Below, in pieces: positions 18,369-26,223 of a stretch of DNA of 64,000 nt; the first letter of the stretch is position 1; every line of letters starts with the position of its first letter. Made by a program: the position numbers and the translations under genes. Where the stretch lies: NCBI GenBank assembly GCA_030429045.1, contig JAUIEA010000002.1, positions 62,001 through 126,000 on the forward strand, read 5' to 3'. This DNA comes from Bacteroidia bacterium. GTDB taxonomy: Bacteria; Bacteroidota; Bacteroidia; Chitinophagales; Saprospiraceae. The notes beneath the pieces were generated by a model, which worked only from the letters and a program-made list of their open reading frames with translations, was not told the DNA's origin and searched no databases.

Positions 18369-19091
18369 ATGAAAACAACCCTGACAACTCTACTCTTCCT
18401 GATCCTGACCCTGCTCTCCGGACCTCTCGAAGCCCAATCCTATGCCTTTGGCCTGAAAGGTGGTCCCGCCATCGGCTTTCAGCGTTGGGGTGAGGGCCAG
18501 CGAGATCCGCTGTGGGCCTACCATGTGGCCGGATTTATTGAATCAGCTCCACCGCTGGACGACGGGGTGATCTATGCCCAGGCCGGCTATCATGTCCGGG
18601 GCAGTGCCATTCGATTTCCGGCAACAACTACTGCCCAGGGAATAAAACTAAAACAGAGAACTGAGGAATTTAGGTACAACAATTTATCTGTGGCCGTCGG
18701 CTTTAAAAAGCGATATGCGATTGGTGTGGGCGTGGCCTACTACCTTTTTGGATTGCGGGGTGACTATACCCTCGGGACCAATCTCAAGGACTATGAAGAG
18801 CTTTATCCAAATAATGCATATTATCCAACAGAGGGATCTGTCCGGAAATTCAATTACGGCCTGTCTCTGGGTGGCGGCTGGGAGATCCCGATGGGGGACT
18901 ACGTGTCCGGCGTCATCGAATTGAGTTTTCACCCTGACTTCAGCCGACAATATGATCAGCCTAGTATCCCAAACATTTTTGACCCTTTTACAGGGACATA
19001 CAGAGACATTCCTGAACGCCGGATCGTCAACTATACGGGGGAGATCTCTTTCGGATTGCGGTTTCTGCGGGAAATTGAATATTACGATTGA
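18369..19091 (+). CDS. Outer-membrane beta-barrel protein
   Basis: A 240-residue protein with signal peptide MKTTLTTLLFLILTLLSG and cleavage near LEAQS. The mature chain is a series of amphipathic strands (YAFGLKGGPAIGFQRW, GVGVAYYLFGLRGDYTLG, YGLSLGGGWEIP) ending in LRFLREIEYYD, the pattern of the small PorT/OmpW-like barrels abundant in Bacteroidota. A longer frame from 18258 overlaps the LysM gene and is rejected. The 5-bp gap indicates co-transcription with the peptidoglycan hydrolase. Function beyond membrane location is unknown. Confidence 0.8.
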   Translation: MKTTLTTLLFLILTLLSGPLEAQSYAFGLKGGPAIGFQRWGEGQRDPLWAYHVAGFIESAPPLDDGVIYAQAGYHVRGSAIRFPATTTAQGIKLKQRTEEFRYNNLSVAVGFKKRYAIGVGVAYYLFGLRGDYTLGTNLKDYEELYPNNAYYPTEGSVRKFNYGLSLGGGWEIPMGDYVSGVIELSFHPDFSRQYDQPSIPNIFDPFTGTYRDIPERRIVNYTGEISFGLRFLREIEYYD

Positions 19092-19202
19092 TCCAACGAC
19101 CGGCCTGGTATTTCGACAGGCAAGTAACCTCCTGTTCCTGGTATCACACATACCAATGCATAACCGGTCGACGTTCATTTCGATAACCAACACCCATCCA
19201 TT

Positions 19203-19832
19203 ATGATCACGCGCTCCCTGCTATTGCTGGCCCTCACACTTCTGTTCGCCTGCCAATCCGATCGCACGGTGGAACAGGACCTGTCCGGAGACTGGAATGT
19301 CCGCGTCTCCCTTTCTGAAAAAACGAAAGAAAAGGTCGACCGCGATCTGACCAAGTCAGAGGTTGATGTTCAGGAAGCAAAAAAAGAAATCCGCACCGAG
19401 TTTGACGCAGCAAAGGACGAGATACGCAAAGCCCTGGATGAAAATGGCATCCGGATCACCACTGATGAAGGAAAAGATGTCACTTCCACAGATCTGGCAG
19501 AAGGGTTGGAAAAAATGGTTGAAGGCCTCGGGCAGATGGTCGAAGGAATTGCCGGAATGGGAATCGGATTGGGCACCGCCATCACCAGGGCGATCACAGA
19601 ACATCTGGAACTGGCTGTTACACTGCAACCGGATGGCAGCATCCAGGCATCCAGCCGGAATGGCGATATCGACATCGATATCAACGACAGCGACAATCGC
19701 TGGAAAATTGAGAATGGAAAATTCATTCTCTATGGCGATGGCTCACCGGAAATTTTTGATATTCAGACGATGGACAGCGGATATGACCTCAAAGGAGAAG
19801 AGGTGATCCTGCATCTTCGCCGTCCTGAATAG
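19203..19832 (+). CDS. Lipoprotein of unknown function
   Basis: A 209-residue lipoprotein with lipobox LLFAC (Cys17). It has three visible parts: a short beta segment LSGDWNVRVSLSE; a charged coiled-coil stretch at about 40-85 rich in Lys, Glu and Asp; and a Gly/Met-rich hydrophobic segment (GLGQMVEGIAGMGIGLG) at about 105-125 that could contact membrane. The C-terminal half is a beta-rich domain (DGSIQASSRNGDIDIDIND). The LSGDW start resembles lipocalin-like proteins of this phylum. It lies 111 bp after the beta-barrel gene. No function is claimed. Confidence 0.72.
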   Translation: MITRSLLLLALTLLFACQSDRTVEQDLSGDWNVRVSLSEKTKEKVDRDLTKSEVDVQEAKKEIRTEFDAAKDEIRKALDENGIRITTDEGKDVTSTDLAEGLEKMVEGLGQMVEGIAGMGIGLGTAITRAITEHLELAVTLQPDGSIQASSRNGDIDIDINDSDNRWKIENGKFILYGDGSPEIFDIQTMDSGYDLKGEEVILHLRRPE

Positions 19833-19856
19833 TCACCGTTGGGGGTTAGCAGTTGA

Positions 19857-20642
19857 TCACAAACACCCCGTCCGTCCCCCATCGACCGGTAGATTGATCC
19901 CGGTGATATAGGCAGCTGCGGGCGAGGCCAGGAAAGCGACTGCCGCTCCGAACTCCTCCGGCCTGGCAAACCGCCCCATGGGGATCTCCGCTTCCATAGC
20001 GGATATCGTATCCTCTTCACTCAGCCCGGACTTCCCGGATTTATTGCGAATGATATCTGCCAGGCGTTCCGTCCGGGTTGCTCCAGGCAACACATTGTTG
20101 ACCGTGATCCCGAATGGTGCCACTTCGGTCGCCAGGGTTTTTGCCCAGTTGGCCACGGCAGCACGAACGGTATTGGAGACGCCAAGACCATTCAAGGGCT
20201 GTTTGACAGAGGTGGAGATCACATTGATGATACGGCCGTATCCGTCGGCACGCATGCCCGGCATGAGCAACTGGCTCAGGATCTGATTGACCAGGAGGTG
20301 ACGGCGAAAGGCCACCTCGAACTCTTCCACTTTAGCCAGACGTATAGGTCCGCCAGGAGGTCCACCGGTATTGTTTACCAGAATATGGTAAGCCTGGGTT
20401 TCCAGTTTTTTACGGACAGCCTGCCGAACCTCCTCCGGTTGATCATAATCCAGGGCCATGACATCATGCTGCTGACCCTGTGGTGTAGGTAATGTCTTGA
20501 CCGCCTTCATCAGGTCAGATTCCGTTCGTGAGACCAGGGTGACTGTCGCACCCATGCCGGCCAACTCTGTAGCACTGGCCAGTCCCAACCCTTTGCTTCC
20601 TCCCCCTACCAGGGCATATTTTCCCGTCAGATCCAGATTCAT
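19857..20642 (-). CDS. SDR-family oxidoreductase with atypical active site
   Basis: A 261-residue Rossmann-fold protein of the short-chain dehydrogenase family. The cofactor motif GGGSKGLG is at residues 13-20, NNTGG at 90-94, and PVDGG near the C-terminus. The active site is unusual: Ser/Thr residues 143-145 are present, but where YxxxK is expected the chain reads SNTVR (156-160), so Tyr is Ser and Lys is Arg. An SNxxR variant recurs in a known SDR subgroup whose substrates are unclear. The gene is divergent from HAAO with 53 bp between starts, suggesting a link to 3-hydroxyanthranilate metabolism. Confidence 0.85.
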   Translation of the reverse strand: MNLDLTGKYALVGGGSKGLGLASATELAGMGATVTLVSRTESDLMKAVKTLPTPQGQQHDVMALDYDQPEEVRQAVRKKLETQAYHILVNNTGGPPGGPIRLAKVEEFEVAFRRHLLVNQILSQLLMPGMRADGYGRIINVISTSVKQPLNGLGVSNTVRAAVANWAKTLATEVAPFGITVNNVLPGATRTERLADIIRNKSGKSGLSEEDTISAMEAEIPMGRFARPEEFGAAVAFLASPAAAYITGINLPVDGGRTGCL

Positions 20643-20695
20643 TCGATATTGTTTTTTCTATCTTACCGGTAAATATCGTTAAACCTGACTGGCTT

Positions 20696-21226
20696 ATGGC
20701 AATTCGCAGACCATTCAACCTGCAAGCCTGGATCGATGAACATCGACATGAACTGAAACCTCCCGTAGGCAACCGGAACCTGTATCACGATGCCGGAGAC
20801 TATATCGTCATGATCGTCGCCGGACCCAACGCCCGGAAGGACTATCATTACAACGAGACAGAAGAGCTCTTTTATCAGCTCGAAGGAGATATCAACGTGC
20901 GCATCCAGGAGGATGGAAAAGCCGTTGACATCCCGATCCGGGAAGGAGAAATGTTTTTGCTCCCGGCGCGGATTCCCCATTCACCGATGCGATCTGAAGG
21001 TAGCATCGGACTGGTGATCGAGTGCAAGCGCCAGAAGGAGGACATCGATGGATTGCTCTGGTTTTGTGATGCCTGCAACCATAAACTTCATGAGTCCTAT
21101 TTCCATCTCGACAATATTGAAAAAGATTTTCTACCCCGTTTCCGGGAATATTACGGCGATGATAAAATGCGGACCTGTTCCAATTGCGGAGAGGTCATGG
21201 CTGCAGATCCACGCTTTGTGGGCTAA
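20696..21226 (+). CDS. nbaC: 3-hydroxyanthranilate 3,4-dioxygenase
   Basis: A 176-residue cupin dioxygenase that opens 3-hydroxyanthranilate to 2-amino-3-carboxymuconate semialdehyde, the substrate of the ACMSD at 7.3 kb. Iron ligands are visible in DYHYNETEELFYQLEGD (His and Glu) and PARIPHSPMR (His). The C-terminal WFCDACNHKLHE ... CSNCGE gives two CxxC pairs, the rubredoxin-like site of bacterial HAAO. Length and order match the family. The SDR gene is divergent, and lpxH follows 47 bp downstream in the same direction. The gene is 8.7 kb from the rest of the kynurenine cluster. Confidence 0.95.
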   Translation: MAIRRPFNLQAWIDEHRHELKPPVGNRNLYHDAGDYIVMIVAGPNARKDYHYNETEELFYQLEGDINVRIQEDGKAVDIPIREGEMFLLPARIPHSPMRSEGSIGLVIECKRQKEDIDGLLWFCDACNHKLHESYFHLDNIEKDFLPRFREYYGDDKMRTCSNCGEVMAADPRFVG

Positions 21227-21273
21227 AACGGATCGGATATTGGATCCACGGTATAGTTGACGGAACGGCAGGT

Positions 21274-22050
21274 ATGAAGAAGATCTATTTTGCGTCCGAC
21301 TTTCATCTGGGTGTTCCCGGAGCAACCAGCAGTGCGGAGCGTGAACGACAGATCGTCCGCTGGCTGGATCAGATCGCGGCCGATGCAGAGGCCATCTACA
21401 TTGTCGGAGACCTCTTCGACTACTGGTTCGAATACCGGGCCGTCGTTCCGAAAGGATATTTGCGTTTGTTGGGAAAACTGGCAGAGCTGCGTGACCGCGG
21501 CTTGCCAGTTACCTTTTTTACTGGCAACCACGATATGTGGATGTTCTCCTATTTCCAGGAGGAATTGGGCATCCCGGTGTTGCGTGAACCCGTCACCCGC
21601 GAGTATGGAGGCAAGCGTTTTCTGATCGGACACGGTGATGGCCTGGGGCCGGGCGATCACGGCTACAAATTCATTAAAAAGGTTTTTGCCCACCCCGTTT
21701 GTCAATGGCTGTTCGCTCGCCTGCATCCCAATCTTGGAATCGGCTTAATGCGCTATTTCTCCGGACAAAGCCGGGAGGTCACCCGGGGTGATGAGCTCTA
21801 CCTGGGGGCAGATCGGGAATGGCTGGTCCAGTACTGTGAGGAACACCTCCGCCAGGAGGAGATCGACTACTTCATCTTCGGTCATCGGCATTTACCGTTG
21901 GACATCCTGTTGTCCAATGGTACATCCCGTTATCTCAATCTGGGAGATTGGTTGCATTATCGATCCTATGCCGTCTTTGATGGCACAGAACTGGAGTTGA
22001 AATTTTTTGAAAATCCGGACGGCAAAGCTGCCAATCTGAAGGAGCAATAA
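21274..22050 (+). CDS. lpxH: UDP-2,3-diacylglucosamine diphosphatase
   Basis: A 258-residue calcineurin-like metallophosphoesterase. The metal-site blocks appear in order: DFHLG, GDLFDYW, GNHD, HGDG and GHRH. The DYWFEY and KFLIGHGDGLGPGD-type contexts are those of LpxH, which cleaves UDP-2,3-diacylglucosamine to lipid X in lipid A synthesis at the inner membrane. A longer frame from 21184 overlaps HAAO and has no family similarity, so the ATG at 21274 is used. It is convergent with frr, with 10 bp between the stops. Confidence 0.9.
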   Translation: MKKIYFASDFHLGVPGATSSAERERQIVRWLDQIAADAEAIYIVGDLFDYWFEYRAVVPKGYLRLLGKLAELRDRGLPVTFFTGNHDMWMFSYFQEELGIPVLREPVTREYGGKRFLIGHGDGLGPGDHGYKFIKKVFAHPVCQWLFARLHPNLGIGLMRYFSGQSREVTRGDELYLGADREWLVQYCEEHLRQEEIDYFIFGHRHLPLDILLSNGTSRYLNLGDWLHYRSYAVFDGTELELKFFENPDGKAANLKEQ

Positions 22051-22060
22051 TCTTTTCCTG

Positions 22061-22627
22061 TTAGACAGTCATGATATCTGCGTCCTTCACTTCGACGGCA
22101 TGATCCACCTTGGCTGAATAGTCGTTGACCATTTCCTGCACCTGGGCCTCCCGGCGTTTGGCATTATCCTCCGGATAGTGGTCCTTCACCGCTTTTTTGA
22201 TGGTTTCCATCATCTTGTGGCGAGTCGACCGGATACTGATCTTGGCTTCTTCACCCAGATGCTTGGCCTGCTTGACCAGGTCCTTTCGTCGTTCTTCGGT
22301 CAGGGGTGGAATAGCCAGGATGATCTGCTCCCCGTTGTTCATGGGCGTGATCCCCAGATTGGCTTCAAAAATGGCCTTTTCAATGGCGCCGATCAAGGTC
22401 TTTTCCCATGGCTGGATGGCGATGGTCCGGGCATCGGTCGTATTGACGTTGGCCACCTGGTTCAGTGGTGTTGGAGATCCATAGTAAGGCACCAGGATTT
22501 CGTTCACCATGGAGGTGGACGCTTTTCCCGTCCGAATCTTGCCTAGTTCATGGATCAGGTGTTCAATGGCATGAGACATTTCCTCGTGAGCTTCCTTGAA
22601 ATGCTGATCCATTTCCTCTTGTGTCAT
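22061..22627 (-). CDS. frr: Ribosome recycling factor
   Basis: A 188-residue three-helix-bundle RRF that, with EF-G, splits post-termination ribosomes. Typical segments are KIRTGKASTSMVNEILVPYY, PLNQVANV, TIAIQPWEKTLIGAIEKAI, PPLTEERRKDLVK and ISIRSTRHKMMETIKK. The frame extends to 22681 but the ATG at 22627 gives the usual length. A -7 element TATCTTTA lies 20 bp upstream at 22647-22654. pyrH, its usual neighbour, is not here; the next gene upstream is a rhomboid protease. Confidence 0.97.
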   Translation of the reverse strand: MTQEEMDQHFKEAHEEMSHAIEHLIHELGKIRTGKASTSMVNEILVPYYGSPTPLNQVANVNTTDARTIAIQPWEKTLIGAIEKAIFEANLGITPMNNGEQIILAIPPLTEERRKDLVKQAKHLGEEAKISIRSTRHKMMETIKKAVKDHYPEDNAKRREAQVQEMVNDYSAKVDHAVEVKDADIMTV

Positions 22628-22646
22628 GGTGCTGTTTTTATTCAGG

Positions 22647-22654
22647 TAAAGATA
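22647..22654 (-). promoter_or_regulatory. Bacteroidota -7 promoter element for frr
   Basis: Minus-strand TATCTTTA matches TAnnTTTG in all but the last base and lies 20 bp upstream of the frr ATG, inside the longer open frame. Its position supports the shorter start. Confidence 0.55.
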
Positions 22655-22711
22655 GACGACTGGCCGGATTTTGAAAACCAATTCAACTATTCATGGGGTT
22701 CAACAACAGGG

Positions 22712-23398
22712 TTAAACCAGGAGTTCCACCTCGCTGACACGTCGTTTGAGCAGGGTCCGGAAATAAAAGCCGGCCAGGAAGCCAAATCCGAAGCCGCCGA
22801 TATGTGCCCACCAGGCCACTCCCCCGGTATCCAGGTCCACGGTGCTGATCGCCCCTACGCCGGAGATGGTCTGCTGCAGGATCCAGATGCCCAGAAAGAG
22901 AAAGGCAGGAATGGATGCGGAGGTAAAAAAGATCAGGATCAGTACCTTGATCCGGGATGCGGGGAACATCACCAGATAGGCGCCCAATACCGCTGAGATA
23001 GCTCCACTGGCACCCACAGCCGGCACAATACTCTCCGGATTGAAGAGGGTATGCGCGACCCCGGCAATGATCCCACCCAGGAGGTAGAACAGGAGGAAAC
23101 GCCAGGGACCAATGGTCGCTTCTATATTATCGGCAAAGACCCACAGAAACAGCATATTGCCGATCAGGTGCATCAATCCTCCATGCAGGAACATGCTGGA
23201 TCCCAGGGTCCACCAGTCCTGGCCATGGTTGATCTCCCGGGGAATGGAGCCATAGGTCGTGTAGAAGGAATTGATCCCTTCCGGTGGGATCATCATGAAC
23301 ATAGCCGCAAAGACGACGATATTGGCGGCAATGAGAGAGTAGCTGAATACGGGGCGATCGCCCCCGACGACCTGGTCATCACCTATAGGAAAGATCAT
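22712..23398 (-). CDS. Rhomboid-family intramembrane serine protease
   Basis: A 228-residue protein with six or seven membrane helices. Rhomboid hallmarks: WWTLGSSMFLHGGLMHLIGNM (loop 1 and helix 2), the nucleophile in AVGASGAISAVLGAY, and the catalytic His in WWAHIGGFGFGFLAGF. It cleaves membrane proteins within the bilayer; the substrate is unknown. The start at 23398 gives a short hydrophilic N-terminus (IFPIGDDQVVGGDRP) as in relatives. The hairpin-repeat array starts just upstream of the gene. Confidence 0.93.
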   Translation of the reverse strand: MIFPIGDDQVVGGDRPVFSYSLIAANIVVFAAMFMMIPPEGINSFYTTYGSIPREINHGQDWWTLGSSMFLHGGLMHLIGNMLFLWVFADNIEATIGPWRFLLFYLLGGIIAGVAHTLFNPESIVPAVGASGAISAVLGAYLVMFPASRIKVLILIFFTSASIPAFLFLGIWILQQTISGVGAISTVDLDTGGVAWWAHIGGFGFGFLAGFYFRTLLKRRVSEVELLV

Positions 23399-23454
23399 TC
23401 AAACGGTTTTTCGATCAATGGAAATGGAACACCCAACATAAGAAAAGTGTTCCT

Positions 23455-24545
23455 GATTGCCAGTGGTAGGCTGGATTCCTGCCTGCCAGCCGGAGGCTGG
23501 ATTCCTGCGTTTGCTCCCCCGAGAACTCGGGGCTGGTTCCTGGTTCCTCGGTCCTCGGTCCTCAGTCCTCGGCCCTGATTCTGCTTTTGAACTAACCTTA
23601 GTTAACAAAATAATTTTGGTGTTGGTGCCGGTGTCTCACCGGCAGCGCAAGATGTGCCGCTCCTTACATCTCTTCCTTGGAGTAATATATTCCCTTTTGT
23701 CACCCCCTCTCCTTCCTCGGGAAGGAGAGGGGGCCGGGGCCTAGACGATGGCCCCGACCACTCAGGGCCATGTCTGGATCCGGATATCCCGCTGAAGCGG
23801 GATCGTCCGGAGGTGAGGTTAAACCATGAACCACCAAGTAATCAGATCGCCACTGCGATCGGGACGGCGGCTAAAGCGCGCCGATACGAATAGCTGTATC
23901 TCGGGACCTTAAACTTTTTGACGCCGGTGCCGGTGTCTCACCGGCAGCGCAAGATGTGCCGCTCCTTACATCTCTTCCTTGGAGTAATATATTCCCTTTT
24001 GTCACCCCCTCTCCTTCCTCGGGAAGGAGAGGGGGCCGGGGGGTGAGGTTAAACCATGAACCACCAAGTAATCAGATCGTCGCTGCGATCGGGACGGCGG
24101 CTAAAGCGCGCCGATACGAATAGCTGTATCTCGGGACCTTAAACTTTTTGACGCTGGTGCCGGTGTCTCACCGGCAGCGCAAGACGTGCCGCTTCAATCT
24201 TCACTTTTCATGGAAGATCATCTGGGGCGGTGTCTCACCGCCTGGCAGTCTTTCTGTATGATTCTGGGCGCACTGAAGGCGTGATTGCGTTATTGCGAAG
24301 TAGGGGATTGAAGTTCCTCGGCCCTGGGCCCTGATTCTGCTTTTGAACCAACCTTGGTTAACATAAAAGTTATTGGTGTTAGTGCAGGTGTCTCACCGCC
24401 TGGGCCTTTCTTCAGGTCGTAAGTCAATTGGAACGCAGTTCGTTTCCAGGGTGTCCACCCCCGTCTTTTATCCTGACCTCCGGCCAGGATAAAATCCACC
24501 CCCGCCAGCGGGGGACAAGAACCATCCCCATAATGATAAGGGGTA
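23455..24545. repeat. Hairpin repeat array A (about 1.1 kb)
   Basis: A non-coding array built from hairpins. The anchor hairpin TGCCGGTG-tct-CACCGGCA occurs at 23626-23644, 23928-23946 and 24158-24176, giving units of 302 and 230 bp. Inside the units are a 14-bp perfect stem (23703-23733 and 24005-24035), TCCCGC-tgaa-GCGGGA and GATCG...CGATC stems. Flanking pieces add CCAGCC-gga-GGCTGG, CCCCGAG-aa-CTCGGGG, AACTAA-cc-TTAGTT, GGCGGTG-tct-CACCGCC (24226-24242) and TTTTATCCTG...CAGGATAAAA (about 24468-24493). ORFs across it are accidental. The rest of the gap up to 24648 shows nothing further. Confidence 0.92.
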
Positions 24546-24648
24546 CAGGAACCCGGAACACCCTCCATTTTAGTCTACCCACGACAATTGCACAGAATTA
24601 CATTGCCCCTTCAATGCATTTCAGCGAATATCGAAGAAAAATGGAGAT

Positions 24649-26223
24649 ATGAAAGCGATATGGATCGTTGTGACGGCCATCCTTTGTGTGTCTTTTCCAC
24701 ACAGGAGTCATGCTCAATTGAAGTTGGGAATGGACAGCCTGTTCAATTTGGTTGATGATGGCGATTTCAGCGAACCGTGCCTGAGAGAGGAAGTCTACAT
24801 GCCGTACAACTTCGAGAGTGAAGGGCACAACAATTCACCGGACATGGTGGTCTTCCGGGAGGATTCTACGGGAGGGCAATTGTATTGGGATGAGTTTGGC
24901 TGTCTAAAGGATCGATACTTTCTCCCTTACCTTCCCCTACATTATGCCTGTTGCCGAACCAGGCAGGAACCACCCATTCCACCCGCCTATTCCGGTCATA
25001 ACTATGCCTGCCTGATCCGGGAACCTATGGTGAATGAAGCCCTTGTCTACAAACTCAAAGCTCCTATTCATCCCGGCCAGCCCTACCGGGTCACTTTTGC
25101 TGCCCGGGCCATGAGCCCTTTCTGCCCGCGTCCTTCCATTCGGGTGTCCGTCAGTTCCACTGAGCCCTGCCGGCAAAAGGTGAATAGCCTGAACGACCAA
25201 GAGACAACCCAATGCTGGAGGGGACTCACATTTACCCCAACGACTATTTTCCAATCGGATACAATCGGATTGTCCTGGACGCCCTTTGAACAGATCCAGA
25301 TCGCTTCGGATACCCTGAAATGGATCATCTTCAGTCCGGGACCAGTGGATACGACTGACGGACTGCCCTATCTGGGCATTGATGATATTCAGGTAAATCT
25401 CCTCCCCATACCCACAGTGGTGTCCACCCCCGTTCATCAGCATCTACTCGGTGAAGAACAAGAGTGGACGATCACCTTTCGAAACCCCTATCCACTGGCC
25501 ATCAGCCAATATCCCATCATCCTCTATCCCGATGACAAACTGGCACTGCTACACTGTGCCGGTATGGACACGATGTTTTCGGATGGCGGCATTCGGGTAT
25601 TGGTGGATATCCCGGAGGGAACGGCAGCACATCCGGCCGAAGTCCACACCACATTCACCTGGCGCTGCCTGTCCGAATGTCCTCTGCGCAGCCAGCTGGT
25701 CCTCGGTCAGATCGCAGGTGATTTGTGGCCTTACCGTCTGGAGATCAGACAACCGGATCCGTCGCCGATCATCTACATTCCCGATTCGACCCTGTCACTG
25801 TTGGCTGCCATTCAAAAAGGGCTGCTCCCAGCAGATTCGATCCAGGGACAGGAGATCTTTCTGAATGGAGATTTTATCCTGAATGCCCCGACATATCGGT
25901 TTGTCGATTGCCTGATCCGGGTCAGGTGGGGTTCACAATTGATCGTACCGCCCGATCGATCGGTCTCCCTGATCCGTACCGAGTTTCGTGGCTGTGGTCA
26001 ACCCTGGGAAACCATCCGGATCATGAAAGATGGCAAGATCTATCTCGAGGACTCTTTGATCCGGGAGGCGAAAAGCGCCCTGCTCTGCCGGCCAGGATCC
26101 TTTATCCGCATGCGCGGTTCTGATCTGCGTGGTACAGAAATGGATGTGGAAATGGAAAAAGACGATCCCTTTTCGGAAATTGAAAAAACAACCAAACGGA
26201 ATAAGAACCAGCGTGAAAAATGA
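24649..26223 (+). CDS. Exported protein between repeat arrays, probably truncated
   Basis: A protein of 524 residues with signal peptide MKAIWIVVTAILCVSFPHRS and cleavage near HAQL. Residues 30-245 look like a carbohydrate-binding-type beta-sandwich region of Bacteroidota surface proteins (VDDGDFSEP at the start, YLGIDDIQVN at the end). Then comes an Ig-like segment (about 255-370). From about 400 the text resembles the first turns of a right-handed beta-helix (EIFLNGDFILNAPTY ... RFVDCLIRVRWGSQL ... KIYLEDSLIREAKSAL). It ends abruptly in a charged tail (EKTTKRNKNQREK) without a T9SS sorting domain. The repeat array begins at the stop codon, so the C-terminus was probably replaced. Function unknown. 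Confidence 0.78.
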   Translation: MKAIWIVVTAILCVSFPHRSHAQLKLGMDSLFNLVDDGDFSEPCLREEVYMPYNFESEGHNNSPDMVVFREDSTGGQLYWDEFGCLKDRYFLPYLPLHYACCRTRQEPPIPPAYSGHNYACLIREPMVNEALVYKLKAPIHPGQPYRVTFAARAMSPFCPRPSIRVSVSSTEPCRQKVNSLNDQETTQCWRGLTFTPTTIFQSDTIGLSWTPFEQIQIASDTLKWIIFSPGPVDTTDGLPYLGIDDIQVNLLPIPTVVSTPVHQHLLGEEQEWTITFRNPYPLAISQYPIILYPDDKLALLHCAGMDTMFSDGGIRVLVDIPEGTAAHPAEVHTTFTWRCLSECPLRSQLVLGQIAGDLWPYRLEIRQPDPSPIIYIPDSTLSLLAAIQKGLLPADSIQGQEIFLNGDFILNAPTYRFVDCLIRVRWGSQLIVPPDRSVSLIRTEFRGCGQPWETIRIMKDGKIYLEDSLIREAKSALLCRPGSFIRMRGSDLRGTEMDVEMEKDDPFSEIEKTTKRNKNQREK

